From contig CBDFLD010000023.1 of assembly GCA_965249005.1 (NCBI GenBank), positions 1,178,001-1,242,000 on the forward strand: DNA of 64,000 nt, given 5' to 3'. Below, piece by piece: positions 51,604-60,726 of this stretch. The stretch's first letter is position 1, and each line of letters begins with the position of its first letter. Under the pieces are notes generated by a model. The model was given only the letters and a program-made list of their open reading frames with translations, was not told where the DNA came from and made no database searches. The stretch comes from CBDFLD01 sp965249005. GTDB lineage: Bacteria > Acidobacteriota > UBA6911. The position numbers and the translations under genes were made by a program.

Positions 51604-53691
51604 CTATTCGATCCAGTAAAAGAACCCCAAGGCGATGACGAGTAAGAAAACCATCACCAGGAGGTTTTGTTGTAGAGTGCGCGGCTCGAGTTTTCGGAGA
51701 CTTTGGCCGGAAGCTTCCACGCTGCCGGCGAACCCATCCGCGGTTCTGGCAATACTCCCCATGTCCAGCGCGCTCCAGAGCCATCGCGAAAAGCTCACCG
51801 TCAGCGTGCCCAAAGACATCACCAGCCGGTCGACGCCAGCGGTGTCCACAGTCCGCCAAAGCCATCGCGAAAAGCTCACCGTCAGCGTGCCCAAAGACAT
51901 CACCAGCCGGTCGACGCCAGCGGTGTCCACAGTCCGCCAAAGCCATCGTGCGAAACCCAGGGTGGGCCCGACGACGTAAACGTCGTAGATCTCGTCGAAA
52001 TATCCCTTGTTCAGGAAGAACACGTACAACGCGCGCGACCATCGCAACGATGACGAGCGCTCCAGAATAGACGCTCGCGAGGAACGAAAGCGGGCGTATG
52101 CGACGCTCCATCCCAAGAGTGCCACCGCTAGTGGAACGAGAATCCAAATCGAAAAGTCGTCAGCGGACGACGAGCCTCCCGTGGCTTCCAGTGATCGGCC
52201 CACCGCCGGAGACAGGAACCGATTGAGCCACGTCCAGGCGGACACCAGGACGAAAACCGACAGGGCCGTGGTAATGGCAACGCTGATGACGTGCCTCATT
52301 GAAAACACTCGCGGCCCTACCTCGGATGATGTGCCACTTCCAGGTGCCGCAGGAGGCCCCTCGCTGAACAGCGACGTGACACCGCGAAACATGTACAGGG
52401 CGGTGAAGAACACCGTGCCCAGGCCCACGATCCAAAAGAGCACCCTCGCGGCCGTGAAGTCCTGCGCCACCCAGAGATGCTGGTAGGGCCCGGAGAAGAT
52501 GACCAACGGCGGAATCGAGGACATCAACAACGCGCCAGCAAACAGCGGTTTCATGGGGCCCGAAGCGTCCCGGGCCCGCGCTTCGCGCGGCCGGTGCGTG
52601 GAGGCAAGGACGTTCCCGGTCGACAAGAACAGGAAGGCTTTGAAAAAGCCGTGAGCGAGCAGATGAAAGATCGCCGCCACGAACGCGCCGACGCCGCACA
52701 GGAGCGTCATGAAGCCGAGTTGGCTCACCGTGGAATAAGCGAGGGTTCTCTTGATGTCGGTTTGTGTGAGGGACACGAGTGCGGCAAACAGCGCGGTCAC
52801 GGCGCCCACGGTGGCAATCACGCCCATCGCCGTGGGCGAGAGAGCGACGAGCGGGCTCAATCGTACCAGCAGAAATGGACCCGCATTGACCATGGTGGCT
52901 GCATGGATGAGCGCCGAAACTGGCGTCGGAGCTTCCATCGCAAATGGCAACCACACGTGAAATGGCATCTGCGCCGATTTCCCCATGGCACCCATGAAAA
53001 GAAAGAGCGTGATGAGCGTCACAACGTGGACTTGCCAGTCGAGCCCCACCCACGCCCCGAGCTGGACGGTTTGGTCGGCCACACGATCGACGCTGGACAT
53101 TATCTCCGGAATGTCCAGGGTGCCGAAAGTACGGAAGGTCAAGATGACGCCGAATCCCAACCCCACGTCGGCCACCGAGTTCACGAGGAATACCTTGGTG
53201 GCGGCCCGGTAGGCCGACCGTCGTTGCGCGTAGTGAGAGATCAAGAGGTAAGAACAAAGTCCCATGATCTCCCAGAAGATATAGGTCAAGAGCAGGTTAC
53301 TGCTCATTACCAGCACGAGCATCGCCGAAGTAAAGAGCGCGGTCAGGGCGAAGAAACGGCTGTGCCGTGAATCGCCGATCATGTAGCGAGACGCATAGAC
53401 CTGCACCACCGCGCTCACACCGGTGACCAGCAGCAGCAACAAGACGGTGAGCTGATCGATGAAAAGCCCGAGGTCGATGACGAGGTCCCCCGAGGCGAGA
53501 AGGCGGTAAAGAGGAATGCGCATCGCCCCGTTCCTCGCGACCTCGACGAAGGCGACCACGGACAGCAGGAACGAGCCTGCTACGGCAGGAACCACGATGC
53601 GATGCCCGCTACCTTCGAGGCGCCGTGCGTTCAAGGCGAGCACAACCGAAGCGGCCAGCGGAAGCAATGGGATCAGAGTGTAAATAGACAT
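51604..53691 (-). CDS. NuoL/DabB-like subunit with an internal 27-residue duplication
   Basis: 695 residues. The antiporter core shows LLTYIFWEIMGLCSYLL with the key Glu, GAMGKSAQMPFHVWLPFAME with the key Lys, TPVSALIHAATMVNAG, and TQTDIKRTLAYSTVSQLGFM. This is the NuoL-like (PF00361/PF00662) branch; DabB proteins of carbon-uptake systems come from the same branch. A helical C-terminus then has RWLWRTVDTAGVDRLVMSLG repeated twice, from an 81-base tandem duplication. It lies between mrpD-like and NuoM-like genes, with 28 bases on the mrpD side. With DabA in the same run it is the best DabB candidate. Confidence 0.9.
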   Translation of the reverse strand: MSIYTLIPLLPLAASVVLALNARRLEGSGHRIVVPAVAGSFLLSVVAFVEVARNGAMRIPLYRLLASGDLVIDLGLFIDQLTVLLLLLVTGVSAVVQVYASRYMIGDSRHSRFFALTALFTSAMLVLVMSSNLLLTYIFWEIMGLCSYLLISHYAQRRSAYRAATKVFLVNSVADVGLGFGVILTFRTFGTLDIPEIMSSVDRVADQTVQLGAWVGLDWQVHVVTLITLFLFMGAMGKSAQMPFHVWLPFAMEAPTPVSALIHAATMVNAGPFLLVRLSPLVALSPTAMGVIATVGAVTALFAALVSLTQTDIKRTLAYSTVSQLGFMTLLCGVGAFVAAIFHLLAHGFFKAFLFLSTGNVLASTHRPREARARDASGPMKPLFAGALLMSSIPPLVIFSGPYQHLWVAQDFTAARVLFWIVGLGTVFFTALYMFRGVTSLFSEGPPAAPGSGTSSEVGPRVFSMRHVISVAITTALSVFVLVSAWTWLNRFLSPAVGRSLEATGGSSSADDFSIWILVPLAVALLGWSVAYARFRSSRASILERSSSLRWSRALYVFFLNKGYFDEIYDVYVVGPTLGFARWLWRTVDTAGVDRLVMSLGTLTVSFSRWLWRTVDTAGVDRLVMSLGTLTVSFSRWLWSALDMGSIARTADGFAGSVEASGQSLRKLEPRTLQQNLLVMVFLLVIALGFFYWIE
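51779..51940. repeat. 81-bp tandem duplication in the NuoL-like gene
   Basis: Two copies of an 81-base unit beginning CCATCGCGAAAAGC are adjacent, and almost identical. They add 27 residues in frame to the C-terminal extension of the NuoL-like protein. A third, diverged start of the unit follows (ARWLWRTVDT before the first full copy). Confidence 0.9.
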
Positions 53692-53718
53692 GGCATCACG
53701 CGCGCCGTCGATCGGCTG

Positions 53719-55185
53719 CTAAAACCCTCTCCTTACCGCAGAATCGACCAAGAACCCCACGATCGGGTCACTGAAAAGACCGAGCGCGACCATCGCCAGC
53801 GACGTCGCCCCGAGGCTTACCGTCAGGGACAGCGGCGCCTCGAAACTCCCCACATCGGAAGCCGGTGTTCCCTGGAACAAGCTGTTGAACAACTTCACGA
53901 AGTAAGCGAGGGTCAACAAGGTCGCGGCAAGGACTGCAAACACCGCCAGGTAGTTCTGAGCTTCAAGCGCGCCCAGGACAATATTCCATTTGCCAAAGAA
54001 GCCGCCGGTCGGTGGGAGCCCAATCATGGAAATGGCGACCACAATCAAGGTCGCCGTCATGATGGGCGATCGCCGTTCCACGCGGCCAAGATCCTCGAGC
54101 GTGCGAGCCCCATAATGACGTAACGTCGCGCCGGCGAGAATGAACAACGTTGCTTGCATGACCGCGTCGTTCACCATGTAGAAGACCCCTCCTGCGAAGC
54201 CCTTGGCGTTTCCCAAGCTCACGCCGATGAGGATCAAGCCGACGTGCGAGATGCCGCCGTAGGCGAACATCCGCTTGATGTCGCGCTGCGCCAGGGCCAG
54301 GACCCCGCCCGCCACCGCTGCGATCACGCCCAGTTCGTCGAGCAACACGAGGACCGGAACATGGGAAGACTCGGCGTTGGCACCCACCACGGAGTAAGTG
54401 ATACGCAACCATGCCACCAAGGCCACTTTGGTGACGCTCGACGCGAGAATCGGCGATACCGTGTCGGGTGCATCGTGGTAGGCATCGGGCAGCCACCCAT
54501 GCAGGGGCACGAGCGCCATCTTGATGGCGAGCCCCGAAAACACGAAGATCAGCCCGCTCACGATGGCTGTGGAGCTCATCAGTCCGGGAATTCGGACCGC
54601 TAGATCGGCCATGTTGAGCGTGCCCGTGGCCACGTAGAGGTGGCTTACACCGAGCAAGTACAGGGAAGCGCCAAACGAGCCGATGATGAGGTAACGGAAA
54701 GCGGAAACGAGCGCCCTGCCTCCTGCCGCTCCAACCAAGGCGTAGCTGGTGAGCGCCGCCACTTCGAGGAACACGAAGACGTTGAAGAGATCGGCTGCGA
54801 GGACGATGCCCGTGAGCCCCGAGATCAACAATAAGAGCAGCGTGTAATAGGGAACCACTTTTTCACGGTGCGACTTGGGGGAGATGGGCCCACCGTATAT
54901 CAGCGAGATCAAGAATAGCGCATTGAGCGCCAGGATCACGATGGCGGCGAGACCATCGTCTATCCACTCGATGCCGAGGGGCGCCGCCCAGCCGCCGAAC
55001 GGATATCGGATCGGGCCTTCCGTCACGACCTTGAAGAGGTTGAAGAGCGCCAGTGCAGCCGTGATCGATGCCGCGACGAGCGTCAGCGGCCGGCACCACG
55101 ACGGAGCTTTTGCGCCCACGAGCGGCAGCGAGACCGCTGTCACGAACGGGACGAGGAACAGGAGGATTGGTAGGTTCTCGCTCAC
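53719..55185 (-). CDS. mrpD: MrpD-like (NuoN-type) antiporter subunit
   Basis: 488 residues, about 14 membrane helices. LFNVFVFLEVAALTSYALVG has the conserved Glu, AIKMALVPLHGWLPDAYHDA the Lys, and ALAQRDIKRMFAYGGISHVG the loop typical of MrpD/MnhD. It overlaps the end of the mrpC-like gene (ATG within its last codons). In Mrp antiporters the D subunit carries one ion path. Here it is followed by further NuoL- and NuoM-like genes rather than preceded by MrpA. Confidence 0.92.
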   Translation of the reverse strand: MSENLPILLFLVPFVTAVSLPLVGAKAPSWCRPLTLVAASITAALALFNLFKVVTEGPIRYPFGGWAAPLGIEWIDDGLAAIVILALNALFLISLIYGGPISPKSHREKVVPYYTLLLLLISGLTGIVLAADLFNVFVFLEVAALTSYALVGAAGGRALVSAFRYLIIGSFGASLYLLGVSHLYVATGTLNMADLAVRIPGLMSSTAIVSGLIFVFSGLAIKMALVPLHGWLPDAYHDAPDTVSPILASSVTKVALVAWLRITYSVVGANAESSHVPVLVLLDELGVIAAVAGGVLALAQRDIKRMFAYGGISHVGLILIGVSLGNAKGFAGGVFYMVNDAVMQATLFILAGATLRHYGARTLEDLGRVERRSPIMTATLIVVAISMIGLPPTGGFFGKWNIVLGALEAQNYLAVFAVLAATLLTLAYFVKLFNSLFQGTPASDVGSFEAPLSLTVSLGATSLAMVALGLFSDPIVGFLVDSAVRRGF

Positions 55186-55559
55186 TCTAACCTCTTCAAG
55201 ACTTCGTCCTCATCCAAACTCCCATATTTGCGATAAATGGCCGAGACCAAGGCCAGGGACACTCCGAGCGTGGACACTTGTACGACGATGGCAGTAAGCG
55301 TGAGGACGTGGGGCAGCGGGTTGGCAAAGCCCGCGGCGTCTACCGTGGTCGTCTCCGGTGGCAGGATGGGAACCGTGGCGTCGTTCTTGGCGCTGAAAGC
55401 AACAAGAAAGAATATGACGCTGGTTTGCACGATGTATAGCCCGATGAGCTTTTTGACCAGGTTGGGGTTGATCACCATGATGTAGACGCCCCAGAGAAAA
55501 AGGATCACGAAGGCGATGTAGTTGGGGCGGTGAAGCCACGCGTCGATCAACTCAATCAT
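55182..55559 (-). CDS. mrpC: MrpC-like (NuoK-type) subunit
   Basis: 125 residues with three membrane helices. FVILFLWGVYIMVINPNLVK then GLYIVQTSVIFFLVAFSAKN and LTAIVVQVSTLGVSLALVSA matches the MrpC/MnhC family, which is the counterpart of NuoK. A short polar insert rich in Pro/Thr (PILPPETTTVDAAG) lies between helices 2 and 3. It overlaps MrpB at the start and MrpD at the end, so translation is coupled. Confidence 0.93.
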   Translation of the reverse strand: MIELIDAWLHRPNYIAFVILFLWGVYIMVINPNLVKKLIGLYIVQTSVIFFLVAFSAKNDATVPILPPETTTVDAAGFANPLPHVLTLTAIVVQVSTLGVSLALVSAIYRKYGSLDEDEVLKRLE

Positions 55560-56001
55560 GGGACACCTCGTTGCCCGTCTCGGATGACAAGCTCAGAGCG
55601 ATGGAAACTCCGGTGACGGCCACGTCACCAGCCACCCCAATTTGCGTCAACAAGATACCGAGGTAGCGCCGAGACGCCGGATCGAGCCCGGGGATCTCGA
55701 CGTAGGCGTAGTTCAAGAACTGACCGCCGCCGATCAAACACAAGCCCCCCACGCCGACGAAGATCAACAAGCCGAGCCCGTCGCCTCGCAGGACCCTTCG
55801 AGCCAATTTGCTGTGGGTGGCATCGGGACCAAAGATGAGGATGGACAGGATCATGCTGTTCGCGAGAATGACTCCTCCCACGAAGCCGCCGCCCGGTCCG
55901 TGTTGCCCGAAGAACAGCACGTAGAAGCCGAAGAGCTGCGCGAGCGGGATCACGATGCGGCCCAACGTGCGAACGATGATGCTGTCGTGCGATTGGATCA
56001 T
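55552..56001 (-). CDS. mrpB: MrpB-like antiporter subunit
   Basis: 149 residues, four membrane helices. TLGRIVIPLAQLFGFYVLFF, then GQHGPGGGFVGGVILANSMI, is the hallmark of the MnhB/MrpB domain. The start overlaps the preceding DUF4040-type gene by ATGA and the end overlaps mrpC. It is a core, small subunit of Mrp antiporters. Confidence 0.93.
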   Translation of the reverse strand: MIQSHDSIIVRTLGRIVIPLAQLFGFYVLFFGQHGPGGGFVGGVILANSMILSILIFGPDATHSKLARRVLRGDGLGLLIFVGVGGLCLIGGGQFLNYAYVEIPGLDPASRRYLGILLTQIGVAGDVAVTGVSIALSLSSETGNEVSHD

Positions 56002-56522
56002 CCCGGGTTCCTCCGGAGCAGCAGCGCGCAGGCGATCCCGGCGGTAAAAATGACGACCGTCTCGATCAACGTGTCAAAGGAGCGATAGTCCATGAGTACC
56101 GCAGTGACGACGTTGGGCGTTTTGGTCTCGCGAACGCTTTGCTCCAGGTAAACCGACGATACGTGTGTACTAGCGGGAGAAGTGGGGTCTCCGAATTTCG
56201 GAAGGTCTTCGGCGCCGTAGAGAAGCAGGAACCCCAGCAAAGGCAGACCGGCAAGGGCGGCTTTCGGCGCCGGAGGCCGGCGAATCACGGTATCCCTCTT
56301 CGCCGTTCCGAACAGCGTCAACAAGAAAAAGACAGTGGCCAATCCAGCACCCACCACCGCCTCCACGAATGCCACGTCGACGGCCCCGAACCAGGCCCAG
56401 ACCAGGGCCAACGTGAAGCTGTATGAGCCGAGGATGAACACCGCGGGCACGAGATCTTTGACGAGGATGGCGCCGGCCGCCGTCATGATCAGCAAGACGA
56501 GCAATGGGATTTCGAAGCTCAT
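55998..56522 (-). CDS. DUF4040/MbhD-type membrane subunit with MrpB-like tail
   Basis: 174 residues. LLVLLIMTAAGAILVKDLVP then SYSFTLALVWAWFGAVDVAF and VEAVVGAGLATVFFLL form the DUF4040 domain that in other Mrp systems is the C-terminal part of MrpA. Then come a linker and two helices, the last as TVVIFTAGIACALLL, resembling the extra piece found before MrpB. Here both are split off from a NuoL-like protein, as in hydrogenase-linked Mbh/Mrp modules. ATGA overlaps join it to neighbours on both sides. Confidence 0.88.
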   Translation of the reverse strand: MSFEIPLLVLLIMTAAGAILVKDLVPAVFILGSYSFTLALVWAWFGAVDVAFVEAVVGAGLATVFFLLTLFGTAKRDTVIRRPPAPKAALAGLPLLGFLLLYGAEDLPKFGDPTSPASTHVSSVYLEQSVRETKTPNVVTAVLMDYRSFDTLIETVVIFTAGIACALLLRRNPG

Positions 56523-56818
56523 GATTTGCCCTTCGACCAAGGAGTGAGTCCGGCACGCAACGCCGCCCGGATGGTGGCGTGAGCGATCACCGGGTTGAGC
56601 ATGTAGATGAGTGCCAGCACGACGAGAATCTTCAGCAGGTTCATGCTGACGCCTTGATAGAACGCGAGGCCACTCAGAACGAAAAAAGCGCCCAGAGAGT
56701 CTGTCAACGAGAGAGCGTGGGCGCGCGCGAAAACGTCGGGCAGGCGCAACATACCGATGGAGCCGACGACGAGAAAGAACAGTCCAAGTAAGATGAGCGC
56801 AACGGCGATCCAAGTCAT
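56519..56818 (-). CDS. mrpG: MrpG-like antiporter subunit
   Basis: 99 residues from the ATG at 56818, which overlaps the mrpF stop as ATGA. Three membrane helices. FFLVVGSIGMLRLPDVFARA and HALSLTDSLGAFFVLSGLAF match the MnhG/PhaG family consensus closely. The C-terminal helix ends in a basic stretch. It overlaps the next gene by ATGA as well. Confidence 0.93.
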   Translation of the reverse strand: MTWIAVALILLGLFFLVVGSIGMLRLPDVFARAHALSLTDSLGAFFVLSGLAFYQGVSMNLLKILVVLALIYMLNPVIAHATIRAALRAGLTPWSKGKS

Positions 56819-57084
56819 CAATCCGCTCCTCGTTGCTCGAGAAACTTGGCGGTGGCGAGGGCTCCAACCAAGTTGACCAGCGCGTAACCCGTGGAGATGT
56901 CGATGAACATATCCACGCGCTCGAACACGGTACCGATCACGACCAGCAAGATGATGGCCTTCGTTGAGATCCCGTTGAGCCCCAGTACGCGGTCGAACAC
57001 ACTGGGACCGCGGATGACGCGATAGAGATAAACAAGGATCAGCGCGGTGAGCGTGATCAGCACGAAAAGGAAAAATGTAGTCAT
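56818..57084 (-). CDS. mrpF: MrpF-like antiporter subunit
   Basis: 88 residues, three membrane helices. YLYRVIRGPSVFDRVLGLNG and FIDISTGYALVNLVGALATA correspond to the conserved segments of MnhF/PhaF. ATG overlaps the mrpE stop (ATGA). The small size matches the family. No signal or other oddity. Confidence 0.94.
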   Translation of the reverse strand: MTTFFLFVLITLTALILVYLYRVIRGPSVFDRVLGLNGISTKAIILLVVIGTVFERVDMFIDISTGYALVNLVGALATAKFLEQRGAD

Positions 57085-57560
57085 CTCTCTGCCTTTCGTG
57101 TTTGAAATGCTTGGCCGATCTTGCCTTCCAACCTTCCTTCGGCCAGATCCCGGCCCGAGACGTCGTCGATTGCGTGGACGACGAGCTCATCCGAGTTGAC
57201 TTCCACGGTGATGGTGCCCGGGGTCAAAGTAATGGAATTACCCAGCAGCACTACCTCGGCGTCCGAGGCGAGCTTTGTCCGATGGTGGATGAGCTTGGGA
57301 GCGATGGGAAGCGAAGGGCTCAAGATGAGTCGCGTGAGACGAAAGCCGTTTCCGAGAATCCGAGCAAACAACCACGGGAAATACGCGATTACTCGCCACC
57401 ACACCGGCTTCCGCGGCGATCCGGCGGGATCGGTGGGGTTTAGCCCGGTGACCGCCAAGGCGACCACCACGCCCAGAAGGACGTGGGCCACGTCGTAGGA
57501 CGCCGCTAGAACCAGCCAGATCAGGAAAAGCGCGGCGACGGTCATCCAACGGGTTCTCAT
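57081..57560 (-). CDS. mrpE: MrpE-like antiporter subunit
   Basis: 159 residues from the ATG at 57560, which overlaps the dabA stop as ATGA. Longer frames upstream lie inside dabA. Two N-terminal helices (LFLIWLVLAASYDVAHVLLG) precede a cytoplasmic domain: YFPWLFARILGNGFRLTRLI, NSITLTPGTITVEVNSDELV and VHAIDDVSG, which is the MnhE/MrpE signature. The tight overlap with dabA strongly suggests that DabA and the antiporter are made together. Confidence 0.93.
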   Translation of the reverse strand: MRTRWMTVAALFLIWLVLAASYDVAHVLLGVVVALAVTGLNPTDPAGSPRKPVWWRVIAYFPWLFARILGNGFRLTRLILSPSLPIAPKLIHHRTKLASDAEVVLLGNSITLTPGTITVEVNSDELVVHAIDDVSGRDLAEGRLEGKIGQAFQTRKAER

Positions 57561-60559
57561 GACGACGTCTCCTCCTTCGTGGTTTCGTGGCGGTGGGCGA
57601 GCTCGATGAGCTCCCAACTCGCGTCCGGATTGTAGCGGTGGAACGCGAACGTGCTCGGATCGACCGCCACGAGGTTGACCCACTGGTTGTGAAACAGCTG
57701 CTGCAGGATCGCCTGCCTCTGAATGATCGCCGCGATTACGTCCGGTTTGGCTTCGATGATGGCGAGCAGTCGCATCGGTTCGTGATGGTGGATCTCGCCG
57801 TCGTTGACTGTTTGAAGGGGAAGGCCAGTTTGCAGATCACTTTGACTGCCCAACATGAGCCCCACTCCCGAGACCACGTTGTGAATGACCTTGCTGCCGC
57901 TTCCATAGTTCCACGGATCGGTGGCGGAAAAGTAGTGCTCCATGTTGATCCATTCACCCACGATGAGCGGAGCGGTCATGATCTTCTCGAGAATCGCTCC
58001 TTCGGGATCCGGCTCAGGATCGTAGGAGTTCAAGAAAATCCGACCTCCGAGGTCGAGGCCTTTGGTGAGGCGGCGACGGCCGATGATGAAGCCGGCATTG
58101 CCGGAGAGGCCCCACTCGGGCCGCGGGTTGGCCCAATCGACGCTTCTTGCTTTGACATGGGCATAGGCCGCTGCCGCGGAGATGTTGACCGGCGCGCCCG
58201 GAATGCGGCCGCACCGATCGAGTGCTTGCTCGGCGCCACCGCGCTCGAGATCGCGCCGGAGCATTTGCAAGTCTTCGGCATGGCTCGCCGGTACGTCCTG
58301 TAGGTCGTAAGGCTCCACTCGGTCAGTATTGGTGTCGTGTTTCGCGCCCAGGAACCACGTGTCCTCGGGAATGATGAGCCCGCGCTCTTTCAGCACGCTG
58401 CGCACCTGCGGGTGATTCCCCATGGCGGCGAAGGAGCGTGCATTCGGATCCCCAGGACGCCCCCCACAGGCACCGCAATGGAGCGCTGCGAAGTAAGGAT
58501 TGTTATCGGAATTGCCACCGTGACCGCAGAGCACCACGAACCGGCCCAGATTCTCCGTCAATCCCATCGTCCGCAGCCCGTTCCCTACGAAGGTTGCCTG
58601 CTCCTCGACGGTGAAGCCGCGAATGAGTGCCGTCGGCCTCCCTGCTACTTTGGGCGGATCACCGGCGTCGATTCCTACATTGATCTTCGTCGCGACCGGT
58701 CGTTCGAACCATCGGAGCATCGCGTGGACCAAAGCATGATACGGTCGTCGCACCAAGGTCTTGCCGATCAGACCAACGCTGAAAAAAAGCCCCAGTACGT
58801 CGACGAGCACAAAGGCGGCAATCGGACTGTGCTTCAAGTCGTGAAACAGCTGCTCGCCGAGCCTGCGAAAGCGCGATCCGGACGCGTAGTCGGTCAGGGC
58901 GTTTTGCTGTCCCGGCCGAGGAAGCTCGAACAAGGCATGCTGCGGTGTCAGCAGCACCGGACAGAGAGCGACCGACTCATCGGTGTCGTAGACGCGGTGA
59001 CTGATCGGGATGCCGAAGAAGCCAGCGAAGCCGAGTGTTTCGTAGGGACCGGTGGTTTCGAAGAAGCGGCGGAACGGTTCCGACCGGACGTCGATGCAAA
59101 ACGCCACTTGTGCCCGCGGTCTCTCGCCCTTGTCCGTCTGTGTGTTCCGATGCGCCGACAGCTTCGAGAGCACGTCGTCCCGATAAGAATCCTCGTAGGC
59201 TTCCAGCCAAACCGGAGGGTGCTGTTCAACCGGGAATTCATCCAGCCAGCCAAGGAGCCGCTCGGCGTCCTCGCGCGTCAGGGCTCGATACTCCTCCGAC
59301 AAAAGCCCGAGAAAAGCGATCAAATGAAACAGGCGCCAGGCATCGCGAGGGGCAAGAAGTAGATTCTTTCCTGGGATCGCGGTCTTCGCCATCCGTGTCG
59401 CATAGTCTTGCCGGCGAGCGCGCCAGTAGTCCGTGAGGGCAGAGAGCTCCGAGTCCACTCCAAAGTCGCGACGCGTAACGACCCGGGTTAGCTCGAGCTC
59501 GTAAAAGAGCCGCACCCCCAAGTAGTGAACCACATCGATGGGATTCTCCTGCTGTATCGGCTCTTCGGGATTCAAACCGCGCCAGCGGATAAAACCCGTC
59601 CATCCCGGCAACTGAGCGAGCACGCGAGTGAGATATTCGCGCCAGCGCTCCGTCGGGATCTCGAGCGCGCGAAGCGCCTGCCCGATCGCTTGCTCCGGCT
59701 CGGCTGGAAGTGCCTGAAGCTTCTCCGCAAAACGCTCGATGCCCAGAAACCGGCCCGAAGCGTCGCTCTGTGCGAGTTCCCGCCAGGCGGCATAGAAGCC
59801 GGAAGCTTTTCCCGGCATCTCCCAGCCCGCCATCCCTTCGTCGACGAAGGCGGCGATCCATTTGATCATCTGCTCGTCGATCGTATCGACGATCGAGACG
59901 CCGGCGAGCTGTTGCACCCAGTCGCTCAGGCTACGGCGAAAGGGAAGCTCGATGTGGACCGTCGTTTCCGCGCCCTGCTGATCGGTCGCCTCGGAAGGTT
60001 GCTCGTCCCACAACGGGTCGGACAGATCAAGCACGTCCAAAACGTGATTCCACACTCGCGGCAAGTACCGGTGGGCCGGCTCCGACACCGTGATTCTCGC
60101 GGTCGTTTCGTCTGGTAGATCGGCACGCAATCTCTCGAGTGCGCCCCCGCCGTTGAACTGCCAGGGGAGGAGTGCCGGATCGACCGCCTCGAAGCCGAAT
60201 AGAAAATGCAGGCGCAAGACTTCCGCTTCTGTGACCTTCCGGTCGCCGAGCAGGAGGCTCTCATTGCCAGGGCGAGGCCCCACACGCTCGAGTGCTCGGT
60301 CCACGCTGCGAGCACGGATACGCCCGTTTCGATAGAAGCCTCGATACTCGGCAACGGGAAGATAGCCTTCGGCGCCGAAGAGGTGATTTGCTTCTCGAAT
60401 CGCCTCATCAAAGGGTAAGTGTTCGAGGCCGTGTATCGGGTTGTGGTGCACGAAGCCCTTCATGGGCCAAAACTGCGCCACGGGCTCAGCTGCCTCCTCG
60501 ATCGTATGATGGAGGTGCCCGCCTTCCGATGCCGCTGTTGTCTCGGCGGTTTCGTCCAT
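57557..60559 (-). CDS. dabA: DabA-like inorganic carbon transporter subunit (DUF2309)
   Basis: 1,000 residues from the ATG at 60559 (GGGGTG upstream); a GTG three codons before is possible. N-terminal VAQFWPMKGFVHHNPIHGLE is the typical opening of DUF2309. Expected zinc residues of the beta-carbonic-anhydrase-like site are kept: Cys and Asp in FCIDVRSEPFRRFF, His in LCGHGGNSDNNPYF, Cys in ALHCGACGGRPGDPNA. The C-terminus has NAGFIIGRRRLTKGLDLGGR and VGEWINMEHYFSATDPWNYG. DabA with a DabB partner takes up CO2/bicarbonate in several autotrophs. Here it is followed by a full Mrp-like set, so cation- or proton-driven Ci uptake is inferred. Confidence 0.93.
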   Translation of the reverse strand: MDETAETTAASEGGHLHHTIEEAAEPVAQFWPMKGFVHHNPIHGLEHLPFDEAIREANHLFGAEGYLPVAEYRGFYRNGRIRARSVDRALERVGPRPGNESLLLGDRKVTEAEVLRLHFLFGFEAVDPALLPWQFNGGGALERLRADLPDETTARITVSEPAHRYLPRVWNHVLDVLDLSDPLWDEQPSEATDQQGAETTVHIELPFRRSLSDWVQQLAGVSIVDTIDEQMIKWIAAFVDEGMAGWEMPGKASGFYAAWRELAQSDASGRFLGIERFAEKLQALPAEPEQAIGQALRALEIPTERWREYLTRVLAQLPGWTGFIRWRGLNPEEPIQQENPIDVVHYLGVRLFYELELTRVVTRRDFGVDSELSALTDYWRARRQDYATRMAKTAIPGKNLLLAPRDAWRLFHLIAFLGLLSEEYRALTREDAERLLGWLDEFPVEQHPPVWLEAYEDSYRDDVLSKLSAHRNTQTDKGERPRAQVAFCIDVRSEPFRRFFETTGPYETLGFAGFFGIPISHRVYDTDESVALCPVLLTPQHALFELPRPGQQNALTDYASGSRFRRLGEQLFHDLKHSPIAAFVLVDVLGLFFSVGLIGKTLVRRPYHALVHAMLRWFERPVATKINVGIDAGDPPKVAGRPTALIRGFTVEEQATFVGNGLRTMGLTENLGRFVVLCGHGGNSDNNPYFAALHCGACGGRPGDPNARSFAAMGNHPQVRSVLKERGLIIPEDTWFLGAKHDTNTDRVEPYDLQDVPASHAEDLQMLRRDLERGGAEQALDRCGRIPGAPVNISAAAAYAHVKARSVDWANPRPEWGLSGNAGFIIGRRRLTKGLDLGGRIFLNSYDPEPDPEGAILEKIMTAPLIVGEWINMEHYFSATDPWNYGSGSKVIHNVVSGVGLMLGSQSDLQTGLPLQTVNDGEIHHHEPMRLLAIIEAKPDVIAAIIQRQAILQQLFHNQWVNLVAVDPSTFAFHRYNPDASWELIELAHRHETTKEETSS

Positions 60560-60619
60560 GTTCTTCACCCCTGCGCGCCGCGCTCCATAGCCTGCCTTAC
60601 ATCACGACGACCTTCGACT

Positions 60620-60654
60620 CAAGCTGGGGGGATACACCCCTTTATCCCAGCTTG
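60620..60654. promoter_or_regulatory. Inverted repeat between sulP and dabA
   Basis: CAAGCTGGG at 60620-60628 is perfectly complemented by CCCAGCTTG at 60646-60654, around a loop that has a second GGGG/CCCC pairing. On the minus strand, the direction of transcription, no T-run follows, so it is not a classical terminator; it may be an mRNA-processing or attenuation element separating sulP from the rest. Confidence 0.55.
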
Positions 60655-60726
60655 TTTGCTTTGCATGGTCTTATGTCCAGATACGACTCGCTATTTGTGC
60701 CCTTTCAGCCGAGTGCCTCGTTGGGA

